Notes: generated from the sequence alone by a model not told the origin. Positions 52,699 to 62,688 are shown, counted from the first letter of the stretch. The stretch: 64,000 nt of DNA from Viridibacillus soli (GCF_016612995.1 NZ_JAEOAH010000015.1:1-64000); one strand, 5' to 3'. Numbers and translations are program-made.

Positions 52699-52866
52699 TT
52701 GGATGACAATAAAAAAAGTAAGGAATCTATAGGTCTTGGAATAGGTATTGGAATATTATTTGGATTAATTTTCGGTTTGCTTGTTCATAACCTTGCTGTA
52801 GGGCTTTTGATAGGGACATCGATTGGGGCTGCAATTGGGGCGTCTAGAGTAAATAAAAAGGAATAG
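52699..52866 (+). CDS. Small glycine-zipper membrane protein, 55 residues
   Basis: TTG at 52699 with AGAAGGT about 8 bases upstream. Charged N-terminus (MDDNKKSKES), then a continuous hydrophobic stretch with regular small residues (IGLGIGIGILFG, LLIGTSIGAAIGA) typical of glycine-zipper helices, and a short basic tail. Probably two close membrane helices. No known family recognised. The 270 bases after it contain only the terminator of the opposite gene. Confidence 0.65.
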   Translation: MDDNKKSKESIGLGIGIGILFGLIFGLLVHNLAVGLLIGTSIGAAIGASRVNKKE

Positions 52867-53091
52867 CTATATGTAACTAAAGGATAACGTAAGTTGAAAA
52901 ATACAGTACATAATGATCAATTTTTTTAAAAAGCAATAATCCGATTAAATGTTTTAAGCAGTTGTTTTGATTAATCTTCTTTTCAAAACTATAGGTGCAT
53001 TCATTCCATGATTAGGTTACTATATCACCTAAACCGGAATCAATTGGATTTTCTTTCTTTTGACTATTCACTTTCAGCATTTGGCACTATT

Positions 53092-53134
53092 AAAAATACC
53101 AAGTAGGCTGCAATTCGCAGTTTGCTTGGTATTC
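53092..53134 (-). terminator. Intrinsic terminator of the SGNH hydrolase gene
   Basis: AATACCAAG / CTTGGTATT arms with inner CTGC/GCAG pairing, just beyond the stop; A run on the left. Confidence 0.85.
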
Positions 53135-53140
53135 TTCACA

Positions 53141-53749
53141 TCATCTAAAAATGTTCAATATTCGTTGGCAGATCCCCTTCTTACTGACACCTTCCATTTT
53201 TTCAACTTCTTCTACTATGGCATCAGATAACAAGTCGTAGCCTGCTTCGCCGAAATGTAGTCCATCATTTTTTATACCGACTAATAGCTCTTTATAATTT
53301 GGTTTGCTATAGAGGATTTCAAAGAAGTCAATGCAATGACATCCTGTTTCAGCAGCAACATCTTTTACTGCTTGTCCATATTCCTTTAGAAGTTGATTGT
53401 TGCGATTTGGCTGCAGCAATTCATCTACTGGTGGTGAAGTAATGAGAATCGTTTGATCAACGCCAATTTGCTGGACAAAATAACGGATATTAGATTTAAA
53501 CGTGTCTATCGGGATTAATTTATGCGTAGCAGAGTCGTTCCCGCCAAATAAAACTGTGACGAGATTAGGATTCTTTGCTAATACATCTTTATGAAAACGT
53601 TCTTTCGCTTGCTCAGTTGTATTGCCTGATACGCCAGCATTGATAAATTTATGCTGTTTCATTTTCATCTTGAGCATGGATGTTAACACTGGTTTCAGAT
53701 GGTTTTCTTTACGCGCTGTAATGCTGTCTCCAAAACAGATGATTTTCAT
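53141..53749 (-). CDS. SGNH/GDSL-type esterase
   Basis: 202-residue cytoplasmic SGNH hydrolase: block I FGDSIT (nucleophile Ser8), block II Gly in GVSGNTT, block III FGGNDS and block V DGLHFGEAGYD (Asp and His). Similar to small lipase/acylhydrolases of the GDSL family acting on short esters. AGAAGGTG precedes the ATG. It is 38 bases from the GNAT gene upstream and may be cotranscribed. Confidence 0.9.
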   Translation of the reverse strand: MKIICFGDSITARKENHLKPVLTSMLKMKMKQHKFINAGVSGNTTEQAKERFHKDVLAKNPNLVTVLFGGNDSATHKLIPIDTFKSNIRYFVQQIGVDQTILITSPPVDELLQPNRNNQLLKEYGQAVKDVAAETGCHCIDFFEILYSKPNYKELLVGIKNDGLHFGEAGYDLLSDAIVEEVEKMEGVSKKGICQRILNIFR

Positions 53750-53787
53750 CTCGTGTTCACCTTCTTTTCATTAACTTTACTTCCTGT

Positions 53788-54651
53788 TTATTTTTTTGCA
53801 AAAAAATCTACTTGCTGTATTTTCGAAAATCCAGCTCGTTCATAGACAGATAGTGCTTGCTCATTTTCAATCTCAACATCTAGCATAACTGTCGATTGCC
53901 CTTCTTTTACAGCGTGTGCTTTAAGCCATGCTAAAAGTGCTGTTCCAATGCCTTGACGTTGAAATCCAGGGTGTACTGCTAATGCTGTTACCCACTGAAC
54001 ATCTCCTTCTAAAACAGATGTCACTGTACCAACAATCACTCCATCCTTTTCAGCAACCCACAATACACGACCTGCTTTTGATGTATTGAAAGCAATCAGA
54101 TCGTCTGTTTCCTCAGGCATATCATTAAACGCTGACTCGAAAATAGTAACAAGTGCATCGCGTTCATCATTATATAAACGAATTGTTAAGTCGTTATTTA
54201 CGGCAGTAACTTCTGCATCTACACGTAATGTCGCTTCTGAAAAACTATATTCATAGCCTTGTTTTTCGATAAAATTACGTCCTTCCTCCCCATTTAGTGT
54301 GAGTGCTAATTCGCCAGCTGCTCCGCGCTCTTCGAATCCGGAAGTAATACCTTGGACTAAATGCTCACCAATACCCATCCTACGATACATAGGTGCTACA
54401 ACAGTTGACCACTCAAATGTATTTAACCCCATCACATCTATGGCACTTGCAACACCGATTAGTTCATCTTTGTCATCATCATAAGCGAGTGCTAAAAACC
54501 CATGTGCTTGTGGATTACGCCATTCGCTTTCGTGCATCACAATTTTGTAGTTTTGACCGTCTTGCTGTTCCGCATTTTGCAGTAATTGTAAAACTTCTTG
54601 ATAAGTTTCGCTATCAATGGGATATGTTGCTTTCATTAAAAAAATGTTCAA
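53788..54651 (-). CDS. Tandem GNAT acetyltransferase
   Basis: 287 residues with two GNAT domains. The second is complete, with the acetyl-CoA loop VHPGFQRQGIGTALL and NEQALSVYERAGF; the first keeps VAPMYRRMGIGEHLV but is weaker, as often in double-GNAT proteins of the mycothiol-synthase type. A TTG at 54651 (MNIFLMKAT) is preferred because GGTGG lies 7 bases upstream; an ATG at 54684 has none. Substrate unknown. Confidence 0.85.
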   Translation of the reverse strand: MNIFLMKATYPIDSETYQEVLQLLQNAEQQDGQNYKIVMHESEWRNPQAHGFLALAYDDDKDELIGVASAIDVMGLNTFEWSTVVAPMYRRMGIGEHLVQGITSGFEERGAAGELALTLNGEEGRNFIEKQGYEYSFSEATLRVDAEVTAVNNDLTIRLYNDERDALVTIFESAFNDMPEETDDLIAFNTSKAGRVLWVAEKDGVIVGTVTSVLEGDVQWVTALAVHPGFQRQGIGTALLAWLKAHAVKEGQSTVMLDVEIENEQALSVYERAGFSKIQQVDFFAKK

Positions 54652-54940
54652 ATTGAAACCACCTTGTTGTAATTGTTTTGACATCTAAATGATATCAAAT
54701 TTTTAATTGAAGCTACTATCATTTGCCTTTCCAGAGGTAGAGAATTTTATTCTGAAAGAAGATAAAACGACAAAAAAAACATGCATATTTCTGTAGATAA
54801 GCATAGGTTATACCGTTCTCTGTCTAGGTATATCTATCATAGGATCTTTAATAATTAAAGAATTCATTCCATATGGTTTATTTTTCATCGGCGATATTCG
54901 TGCAAAACGGTCTTAGGTGGAAGTTATTTAGCATATAAAT

Positions 54941-54981
54941 AAAAAGGCATTTCTCCATTTTGAGTGGATGAATGCCTTTTC
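54941..54981 (-). terminator. Intrinsic terminator of the ABC exporter operon
   Basis: AAAAGGCATT / AATGCCTTTT arms with inner TCCA/TGGA pairing; an A run on the left gives the U tract. Confidence 0.88.
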
Positions 54982-54997
54982 TTATTTATAGAAATAG

Positions 54998-56821
54998 TTA
55001 AGCTTTAGATTCTTTTAACATTTTATAATAAATACCTTGTTGCTCTATTAACTCCTGCTGGTTGCCTGCTTCAACAAGCTCTCCTTGCTGCATTACAAAG
55101 ACGATGTCAGCTTGACGCACTGTATTTAATCGATGCGCAATAACAAAGCTTGTACGGCCTTGCATTAAACGTTCTAGTGCCTCTTGGATTTTCAGTTCTG
55201 TCACAGTATCAATGCTACTTGTCGCTTCATCTAACAGTAAAATCACAGGGTCTGCAACTAGTGCTCTTGCAATCGATAATAACTGCTTCTGTCCCTGGCT
55301 AATTTCGCCACCATCCGCAGACAAAAATGTATCGTAACCATTTGGTAATTTCATAATGAAGTCATGGGCATTTGCCTTATTTGCTGCATCTACCACTTCT
55401 TCATCTGTCGCATTCAACTGACCGTATCGAATATTTTCTCGAACCGTTTCTTCAAAAAGAAATGGGTCTTGTAAAACAAACGCCATTTGGCTACGCAAAT
55501 GTTGACGGGACATTGCTTGAATTGGTGTACCATCTATCGTAATATCACCTTCATTTACTTCATAAAAACGTGCGAGTAGCTGTAAAATCGTCGTTTTACC
55601 CGCTCCAGTAGCACCAACTAGAGCAGCCGTTTGTCCTGCGGCTACATGGAAGCTAACCTTTTGAATCGTATGCGCTTCTTCTGTTTGCTCATATTTGAAC
55701 GAAACATTATTAAAATTTACGTCACCTTGTAGCTGACGGATTGCCGTTCTAGAAGCTGCATCTTTCTCTTCTTCTTCGTTCATAATCGCAAAAACACGTT
55801 CAGCTCCAGCAATTGCAGACAATACATTATTGAACTGATTCGCTAAATCATTCAAAGGTCTTGTAAATTGCCGTGCATATTCAGAGAAAATAACAATGGT
55901 CCCAATCGTCACTTGGCCTTTCAACGCTAGTAAGCCACCCACACCAGCAACAATGGCAAAACTTGCATTATTTAAAAGGTTCATGACCTTTGGAATTCCA
56001 CCTGAATAAACATAAGCCCAAAAACCAACATGGCGTAACTTACTACTTTTCTCTGCGAATTCCTCCATCATACGCTGCTCTTGAGAAAACGCTTTAACGA
56101 CACGCTGCCCTGAGATTGACTCCTCAATCATACCGTTCAATGCGCCTAATGCTTGCTGTTGCTCCTTAAAAAGTTTACCAGTACGGCGTGTAATCCATCG
56201 CGTTGCAAAGAACATAACCGGAATAATGACCATAGTTAACAGTGTCAATAACGGACTCATCGATAACATGACAACAACTGTCCCAACTAATGTTAAAACA
56301 CTTGAAAACACTTGTATAAACGTACTGTTTAAAGTCGAACTGACACTCTCAATATCATTCGTCATCCGACTCATTAGCTCACCATGCTGACGCTTATCAA
56401 AAAACGACACTGGCAGTTTTTGCAACTTCGTAAATAATCCCGTACGCATGCGGTAAATTGTCTGCTGTGCAATACCTATCATCCAATAGTTTTGAAAAAA
56501 TAACGATAAAGACAAACCGATATAAATGGCAATCAAGCCATAAATCAACCCAGGCAATCCAACAAACTGCATTTTCATAATGTGGTTATCAATAATTTTC
56601 CCGATTAAATATGGACCTAATAGTGATAATACTGAGCTCGCAACAACCATCAATAGGACGACGATTAAAAGTGCTCGCTGTTCATCAACAATATGCCAAA
56701 TATGACCTAACGTCGCACGCCAATTCGTTGCGCGTGCTACCTTCTTATTATGCTGTTTTTGTAAATCCTCTTTCTTTAAAACAGGTTTATAGCCAAATGG
56801 TTGTCGAATCGATTTAAGCAT
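54998..56821 (-). CDS. Heterodimeric ABC exporter subunit, catalytic half (YfiC-like)
   Basis: 607 residues: an N-terminal extension (VLKKEDLQKQHNKK), six membrane segments (about 45-325) and an ATPase with Walker A GATGAGKTT, signature ISQGQKQ and Walker B ILLLDEATSSID with the catalytic Glu intact. Its ATG overlaps the previous stop (ATGCTTAA), and GGAGG lies inside the end of the upstream gene, so the two subunits are made together. Size and pairing match YfiB/YfiC or BmrC/BmrD drug exporters. Substrate not predictable. Confidence 0.92.
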   Translation of the reverse strand: MLKSIRQPFGYKPVLKKEDLQKQHNKKVARATNWRATLGHIWHIVDEQRALLIVVLLMVVASSVLSLLGPYLIGKIIDNHIMKMQFVGLPGLIYGLIAIYIGLSLSLFFQNYWMIGIAQQTIYRMRTGLFTKLQKLPVSFFDKRQHGELMSRMTNDIESVSSTLNSTFIQVFSSVLTLVGTVVVMLSMSPLLTLLTMVIIPVMFFATRWITRRTGKLFKEQQQALGALNGMIEESISGQRVVKAFSQEQRMMEEFAEKSSKLRHVGFWAYVYSGGIPKVMNLLNNASFAIVAGVGGLLALKGQVTIGTIVIFSEYARQFTRPLNDLANQFNNVLSAIAGAERVFAIMNEEEEKDAASRTAIRQLQGDVNFNNVSFKYEQTEEAHTIQKVSFHVAAGQTAALVGATGAGKTTILQLLARFYEVNEGDITIDGTPIQAMSRQHLRSQMAFVLQDPFLFEETVRENIRYGQLNATDEEVVDAANKANAHDFIMKLPNGYDTFLSADGGEISQGQKQLLSIARALVADPVILLLDEATSSIDTVTELKIQEALERLMQGRTSFVIAHRLNTVRQADIVFVMQQGELVEAGNQQELIEQQGIYYKMLKESKA

Positions 56822-58547
56822 TATCATCCACCTCCTGCTCTTGCTGTGAAGCGGCAATTTTTTGATACAATGTTGAATTTTTCACTAATTCTTCATGTGT
56901 ACCAAATGCTGAAACTTGTCCATCTTCTAATAACAAAATACGATCCGCACCTTTTGCTGTGCGAATTTTCTGTGTTACAACAAGCATCGTCGCCTCTTCA
57001 CCGTCTAGTGCATCCCATAGTGCCGATTCTGTTTTGATATCTAACGCACTCGTACTATCATCTAATATTAAAAACTCTGGCTTACGTATTAATGCACGTG
57101 CAATGGATAAACGCTGCTTCTGACCACCAGATAAATTGACACCCTTTTGGCCTACTCTCGTTTCATAGCCATTTGGAAAGTTCTCAACTGAATGATGAAT
57201 TTGCGCCTGTATTGCGGCTTCCTGTACTTCTTCAACTGATGCATCCGTCTTGCCCCATGTTAAATTATTGTGGATAGAGCCTGTGAATAACAATGCTCTC
57301 TGTGGTACATAACCAATCGCCTCTCGTAATTTTTCTAATGGCCAATTTTGCACGTTCTGTCCATCCACATAGATGTCTCCAGATGACGCATCATAAAAGC
57401 GTGGTAATAACTGCAGCAACGTCGATTTCCCTGATCCAGTTGCCCCCATAATAGCGAGTTTCTCACCTTGCCCACACTCGAAAGAAATGTTATACAATAC
57501 AAATTCATCCGTCTGTGGATATTTGAACGATACATTATCAAAGCGAAGTGTTCCGCGTTGTCGTATATCTAGCTGCCCTTTATCCTCAACATCATGTTCT
57601 AGCCCTTCATCGATTAACAGCACTTCCTCCATACGATCCGCTGAAGCTTTCGCACGTGAAAATAACACGATAATAAATGAAAACATTGAAAATGCTCCTG
57701 TCATACGCAGTGCATAATTGACAATCGCTACAAGTTCACCAATTTGCGTTTGTCCTTGCTGAATTTTCCCAGCGCCAAACCAAAGCACTGCAAGCAAGCT
57801 GACATTCATGACAAACAATAAAATCGGTTGAATATATTCCATTGTCCGCAATGCTTTTGATGTATCTTTTTTCAATAAATTTGCCACTGTTTCAAAGCGG
57901 CTCGCTTCATACATACCGCGCAAATAAGCTTTTACTAAGCGCACTGCTTGCAAATTTTCTTGAATGACACGATTCACCCGATCAACACGCTTCTGAACTG
58001 CCGAAAAATAGGCAATCCCTTTACGGACCATGATAAATAAGAACATAGCTAAAAATGGAGCCCCAATAACAAGGTAACCTGCTAATGATACATTCACGTA
58101 AAACGCCATGAGTAAGCTCCCAATGACAACAAGCGGTGTACGAAGCATAACCCGTAGGCTCATAAACAAGACTTGTTGCACTTGCGATACATCACTCGTT
58201 AAGCGAGTAATAAGTCCTGCCGATGGAAATCTCAAAAACGTCGTCATCGTAAATGATTGTACTTTTTTAAATAGCGCATTTCTCAAATCAAAGGCAAAGC
58301 TTTGAGAAGCATGCGCTGAGAAAAATGAATTCGTCACACCTGCTAAAAAGGCTAAAAAAGCTAATAACATCATTATGCCGCCCCATAACCAAACCGTTGC
58401 AGTATCTTGCAGGACGATTCCATCATCAATAATCTTTTTGATAATAAGTGGTTGTATTAACTCCACAGACAGCTCCACAAGCATGAGTAAAATGGCGATA
58501 AAAGCGTACCATTTATATGGTTTTATGTATGAAAACATTGTCTTCAT
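56814..58547 (-). CDS. Heterodimeric ABC exporter subunit, degenerate-site half (YfiB-like)
   Basis: 577 residues: six membrane segments (about 15-300) and an ATPase with Walker A GATGSGKST, signature LSGGQKQR and Walker B FLILDDSTSALD. The second acidic residue of Walker B is Asp instead of Glu, the usual mark of the degenerate ATP site in heterodimeric exporters. The partner with a true Glu follows with an 8-base overlap. GGGGGC lies before the ATG at 58547. Export of a drug or lipid is likely from the family. Confidence 0.92.
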   Translation of the reverse strand: MKTMFSYIKPYKWYAFIAILLMLVELSVELIQPLIIKKIIDDGIVLQDTATVWLWGGIMMLLAFLAFLAGVTNSFFSAHASQSFAFDLRNALFKKVQSFTMTTFLRFPSAGLITRLTSDVSQVQQVLFMSLRVMLRTPLVVIGSLLMAFYVNVSLAGYLVIGAPFLAMFLFIMVRKGIAYFSAVQKRVDRVNRVIQENLQAVRLVKAYLRGMYEASRFETVANLLKKDTSKALRTMEYIQPILLFVMNVSLLAVLWFGAGKIQQGQTQIGELVAIVNYALRMTGAFSMFSFIIVLFSRAKASADRMEEVLLIDEGLEHDVEDKGQLDIRQRGTLRFDNVSFKYPQTDEFVLYNISFECGQGEKLAIMGATGSGKSTLLQLLPRFYDASSGDIYVDGQNVQNWPLEKLREAIGYVPQRALLFTGSIHNNLTWGKTDASVEEVQEAAIQAQIHHSVENFPNGYETRVGQKGVNLSGGQKQRLSIARALIRKPEFLILDDSTSALDIKTESALWDALDGEEATMLVVTQKIRTAKGADRILLLEDGQVSAFGTHEELVKNSTLYQKIAASQQEQEVDDNA

Positions 58548-58756
58548 GGTAAAGCCCCCTATTTTTCCTTCGCAACTCGAAACTTCCGTGGTTATTCCTT
58601 ATTATGCCATATATTAGCCGAAACTTGAATAAAATAAGCTTAAATTTACGATAAGATACTACTTTTTTAATATTATATACTCAATTAGGCCCCTAATAAT
58701 TAGACGTCCATTAAGTCACAAGCTCTTCCTAATGAACACCTATTTTTATAAATGAT

Positions 58757-58954
58757 CAGGCGTGTTGATTAACTAATTTTAACCATTACCATTAAAGTGG
58801 TAGGTTGATTTCCGCTACCGGATGCTCGCTTTCCGCAGGCAAGCACCCTCCGCTACAATCAACTAAAAAATGTAGTAACATAAGTGAATATCGAACATAA
58901 AAAACCATTTTAACGGTAAATAACAACCTAATATTCCTTTAATCAACACACCTA
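58757..58954. mobile_element. MITE-like element, copy 2 (198 bp) with 9-bp target duplication
   Basis: Ends CAGGCGTGTTGATTAA and TTTAATCAACACACCTA are inverted repeats with about 14 of 16 positions paired. ATAAATGAT flanks both sides (58748-58756 and 58955-58963). The interior matches copy 1 at 52362 and has a GC-rich hairpin core (CGGATGCTCGCTTTCCGCAG). No coding capacity. The surrounding 58550-59150 region has no gene; a weak hairpin with GGCCTC/GAGGCC arms is at 59068-59100. Confidence 0.88.
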
Positions 58955-59155
58955 ATAAATGATATGAATTGTATGTCACTCCTTTTAAAAAGGTATTTTT
59001 CCGAGTCTGCCTATTGCATTGACCGCATAAAACTTCTTTCGCATTTCATATTTAATAAATATAAAAACGGCCTCCTCCACTACAAAAGTGAAAGAGGCCC
59101 TTCTTGTATTATTACTTACCTTTAAATAATTTTGCAAAAAGCTATATGTTCATAC

Positions 59156-59425
59156 TTATAATTTAAAACGTGTCACAAGTACTTGTAAATCTCTTGCTAA
59201 GTTACTTAAGATTTCGGAAGATGCTGTAATTTCTTGCATCGCTGTACTTTGCTCTTACGCTGCTGCATGAGTAGATTGTTCTTCATTCAACATCAACTGT
59301 GATTGTCTCCATTTGGTTTGTAGACGCATTTGTTTGATCAGCACTTTCTGTAATCACTTTAAAAATCTGACCAGTTTCTTCAATAACCATGCGGACATGA
59401 CGTATTGATTGTATTGGTATAATTA
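59156..59425 (-). pseudogene. Methyl-accepting chemotaxis protein, C-terminal remnant
   Basis: Leftward the sequence encodes VIEETGQIFKVITESADQTN, then shifts frame to EEQSTHAAA-stop-EQSTAMQEITASS and ends LARDLQVLVTRFKL-stop, the typical C-terminal end of MCP signalling domains. At least one frameshift and one internal stop; everything upstream, including the membrane and hairpin-tip parts, is lost. Confidence 0.85.
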
Positions 59426-59464
59426 CTCAACTTTAATATACCAATCTTATTTTTTTGTCCTATT

Positions 59465-60382
59465 TTAGGAGTTTTCTTGATCCTTATCTCCTTCTACGGA
59501 TAGCCATGTTACACAAACAAGCATTATAATAACGCCTACAATTTGCCACAATGCCAATGTTCTGCCCAGCCAAATAACAGAAATAATCATTGCTGTTAAA
59601 GGTTCCATACTTGAAAGTACGCTCGTTTCTACTGGTGAAATATATTTCATACTACTTAAAAACAATACAAAGGCCAGTGTTCCAAAAAATATGATTGCAA
59701 TTATTATAGAAGCAATCAATGGATCTATTAAAAGGCTCCACTCATTTGAACGCCAGACTCTAGATATAATCCCTAGCACAATACCTCCGATTAACATTCC
59801 CCATCCAACTACTAAGAGAACGCCCCATTCTTTCATAATCTGCGTAGGATATAATGTATAAAATGCAAAAGTTAATCCGACTGCGACTCCCCATAAAAGG
59901 GCTTCATTACTAACGAGTAATGTCTCAAAAGAAGCATTTGTTAATAATAGGAACAGGCCACCAAGCGTTCCTAGAATACCTAACACTTGATAACGAGGTG
60001 GCCATTTACGATAAGAAAATGAAATAAACATGACAACAAAAATCGGTGCTAAAAACTGTAACAAAGTTGCTACCACCGCATTACTAGCATTAATGGTTGC
60101 TACGAATGTATATTGCACCCCTAGCATACCTAAAACGCCAAATACAACCAACTTTTTCCACCAAACAGGATATTTCCAAATAGCAAAAACATCTTTTTTA
60201 GTTAGTAACAAGAAGGATAAAAGTAATAACCCTGCAGAAACAAGTCGTACTGTTAGCATGAATGAAACAGTTAAGTCACTATTAGATAATACCCATTCCA
60301 TAAGTGGCCCTGTAGCACCCCATAGCATTGCTCCAAAAATAATCATAGCTATACCTTTTAATCTACGAGACATATTATTCAT
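59465..60382 (-). CDS. EamA/DMT-family transporter
   Basis: 305 residues with ten hydrophobic segments in two repeated halves (EamA domains), starting GIAMIIFGAMLWGATGPL and with the second-half signature SPVETSVLSSMEPLTAMIIS. Likely exports a small metabolite; YicL-type sequences are similar. The ATG at 60382 is 7 bases after AGAGG. Single gene. Confidence 0.9.
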   Translation of the reverse strand: MNNMSRRLKGIAMIIFGAMLWGATGPLMEWVLSNSDLTVSFMLTVRLVSAGLLLLSFLLLTKKDVFAIWKYPVWWKKLVVFGVLGMLGVQYTFVATINASNAVVATLLQFLAPIFVVMFISFSYRKWPPRYQVLGILGTLGGLFLLLTNASFETLLVSNEALLWGVAVGLTFAFYTLYPTQIMKEWGVLLVVGWGMLIGGIVLGIISRVWRSNEWSLLIDPLIASIIIAIIFFGTLAFVLFLSSMKYISPVETSVLSSMEPLTAMIISVIWLGRTLALWQIVGVIIMLVCVTWLSVEGDKDQENS

Positions 60383-60584
60383 CACTAAACCTCTTTCATA
60401 TGAATATAAAATACTGTATTTTTGATGATTTTCTACATGTATCTTCTTATTTTATCCTTTTTATATTGCTTATATTTAAAAAAAATTCTGAATTTCTTAC
60501 ATATACCTTGTCTATTACTAATGACGGATGACTTTCTTTTCACTATAATGATATATATAGTAATTTCAAGGAGTCGTCGCATGC

Positions 60585-62600
60585 ATGAATGAAACTCAGA
60601 CAATATTTAATACTGCAAATTCAATTTTGAACCAAATGCCATTCCCTATGATGATTGTAAATCATGAAGGGATTGTAGCAGCATGGAATCGTCAAGCAGA
60701 AAAAACCTTTGGCTATTCAGTCGATGAAGTTCTTGGGACATTCGTACCCTTCATCGAACAAGAGCAAGCGGGTCTTCACAGAGATGGATGGATTAAGCTA
60801 TTACGCTCTCCTGATCCTTGTCATTTAGACAAAGTGGCGTTTATCGCCAAGAATAAAGAAGTTATTTTTTCTTCTGCTTTAGTAAAAGCATTTACGATTG
60901 AAAACGAACGGTATGTATTCTTCCATTTTGAAATGAATGATGAAATTCAAAATGACCCATCTCCATATCAAGAGTTAATCAGTATGAAGACAGGATTAGA
61001 ATCATCCTTTATGATGCTTACAATGGATCAAGAAGGCTTAATAACGTTTGCAAACAGCAATTTCTTAAAACGTAGTAAATGGACACCAAAACGGATTATC
61101 GGCAAAACTTTTTGGCAAATGTTCCCTCAAACAGATGATGGAACTGTACTTGCAAACAACATCTGGGCATCCTTAAAGAGCGGTAAAAATTGGAAAGGTG
61201 AAGTCGAAAAGATGGCGAAAGACGGTGAGTCTTATTGGGTTGATTTAACCGCTATTCCTATTTTCGTTTCTAGTAAAAATCCTGCTTACTTTATTCTGCT
61301 TGAAAATGATATTACAGAAAAAAAACTGCTACAAAATCGTTTGGAAAAGATTGCCTATATTGATCAAGAAACGGGTTTAATGAATCGATATCGTTTAGAG
61401 CAAATTGTTACAGACTTAATTCAAGAAAATAATCACTTTACATTTGTTTACTTAAGCCTCGATAAATTTTACTCTTTAAAGGAAATTTATGACGAGCAAA
61501 CAGAAATTGTTCTTTTACAAGAATTTACGAATCGTATGAAGATGTACTTCCAAGATAGTACGATGGCACGTGTGAGCATTGATGAATTTGTCGTATTAAC
61601 GCCACTTGGTGAATGGTTTATTCAAGGCTTCCTTGCCTATTTAAAACAACATCCAATTTATGTGAAGGGTCTTGCGTTACCGCTATCAATTAGCGGTGGT
61701 ATTACGAAATACCCTGAAGATCAATCGTCATTCTCCCATTTAGTGAAAGCTTCACACGCCGCAATTTATAAAGTACGCTCTGAAGGTGGCGGTAATATTA
61801 TCAGCTTAACAAAAGCCGACCATAAAGCACTTAGTACAAAAGCTCTTATTGAAAAGCGTCTATTAATCGCACTGGATGAAAAGAACTTAAAAGTACTTTA
61901 CCAACCACAGCTAAATCTAGCAACAGGTAAAATTACTGGGGTTGAAGCTTTCGTACGTTGGGAAGATGAAGAAATTGGTATCGTCACACCGGATGTCTTA
62001 ATCCCTATTGCAGAAGAAACTGGATTGATCAATGATATCGGGACATTTATGCTTGAACAAGCTTGTTTACAAGCAGCCACATGGCATAAAAAAGGCTTAA
62101 ATTTAAAAGTAAGCATCAACTCATCTGTACGCGAATTCCGCGACAAAAATATGGTCTTACAAATCCGAAAAGTATTAGAAAAGACAAATTGTCCTGCCAA
62201 TCTATTACAAATAGAAATTACAGAAAAGTTTGCATTAGAAGCTGAAGCTGAAACTTCAATTATCCAACAAATGAAACAATTAGAAGCAGATGGTATTGTC
62301 TTCGTTCTGGATGACTTTGGTACAGGCTATGCATCATTCCGTTACATGCAATTACTTCCATTAGCTGAAATTAAAATTGATCAAACATTTATTTCAACAT
62401 TGGAATATCAAAAGAAAGTTCAAAAACTAATTCAAGGTATAATACAATTCGGAAAAACTATCAATATGCGGGTCTTAGCAGAAGGTGTTGAAACTGCTGG
62501 GCAACAAGAATTACTTGCAGGATTTGGCTGTGATGCCGTGCAAGGCTATCATATTAGCCACCCTGTTACACCTAGAGAAATAGAGAAATTGTTAAAATAA
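60585..62600 (+). CDS. PAS-PAS-GGDEF-EAL protein, probable cyclic-di-GMP phosphodiesterase
   Basis: 671 residues, no membrane segment. Two PAS domains (about 10-120 and 135-250; FGYSVDEVLG, ITEKKLLQNRLEK), a GGDEF domain whose active loop is RVSIDEFVVL, so the synthase site is lost, and an EAL domain. In the latter the metal/catalytic residues look present: Glu in VEAFVRW, Asn in VSINSS, Glu in IEITEKF, Asp-Asp in LDDFGTGYAS, Lys in IKIDQTF, Glu in EGVET and Gln in VQGYH. So degradation of cyclic di-GMP, perhaps tuned by GTP at the GGDEF remnant and by a PAS ligand, is predicted. ATG at 60585, 11 bases after AAGGAG. Confidence 0.92.
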   Translation: MNETQTIFNTANSILNQMPFPMMIVNHEGIVAAWNRQAEKTFGYSVDEVLGTFVPFIEQEQAGLHRDGWIKLLRSPDPCHLDKVAFIAKNKEVIFSSALVKAFTIENERYVFFHFEMNDEIQNDPSPYQELISMKTGLESSFMMLTMDQEGLITFANSNFLKRSKWTPKRIIGKTFWQMFPQTDDGTVLANNIWASLKSGKNWKGEVEKMAKDGESYWVDLTAIPIFVSSKNPAYFILLENDITEKKLLQNRLEKIAYIDQETGLMNRYRLEQIVTDLIQENNHFTFVYLSLDKFYSLKEIYDEQTEIVLLQEFTNRMKMYFQDSTMARVSIDEFVVLTPLGEWFIQGFLAYLKQHPIYVKGLALPLSISGGITKYPEDQSSFSHLVKASHAAIYKVRSEGGGNIISLTKADHKALSTKALIEKRLLIALDEKNLKVLYQPQLNLATGKITGVEAFVRWEDEEIGIVTPDVLIPIAEETGLINDIGTFMLEQACLQAATWHKKGLNLKVSINSSVREFRDKNMVLQIRKVLEKTNCPANLLQIEITEKFALEAEAETSIIQQMKQLEADGIVFVLDDFGTGYASFRYMQLLPLAEIKIDQTFISTLEYQKKVQKLIQGIIQFGKTINMRVLAEGVETAGQQELLAGFGCDAVQGYHISHPVTPREIEKLLK

Positions 62601-62688
62601 TACACTGTTTTATTTCTTTCAAATGATGCAATACAATTACTAAAAAATCAATTGATTCGAATAAAACAAATTTATAATCCTATAATAT

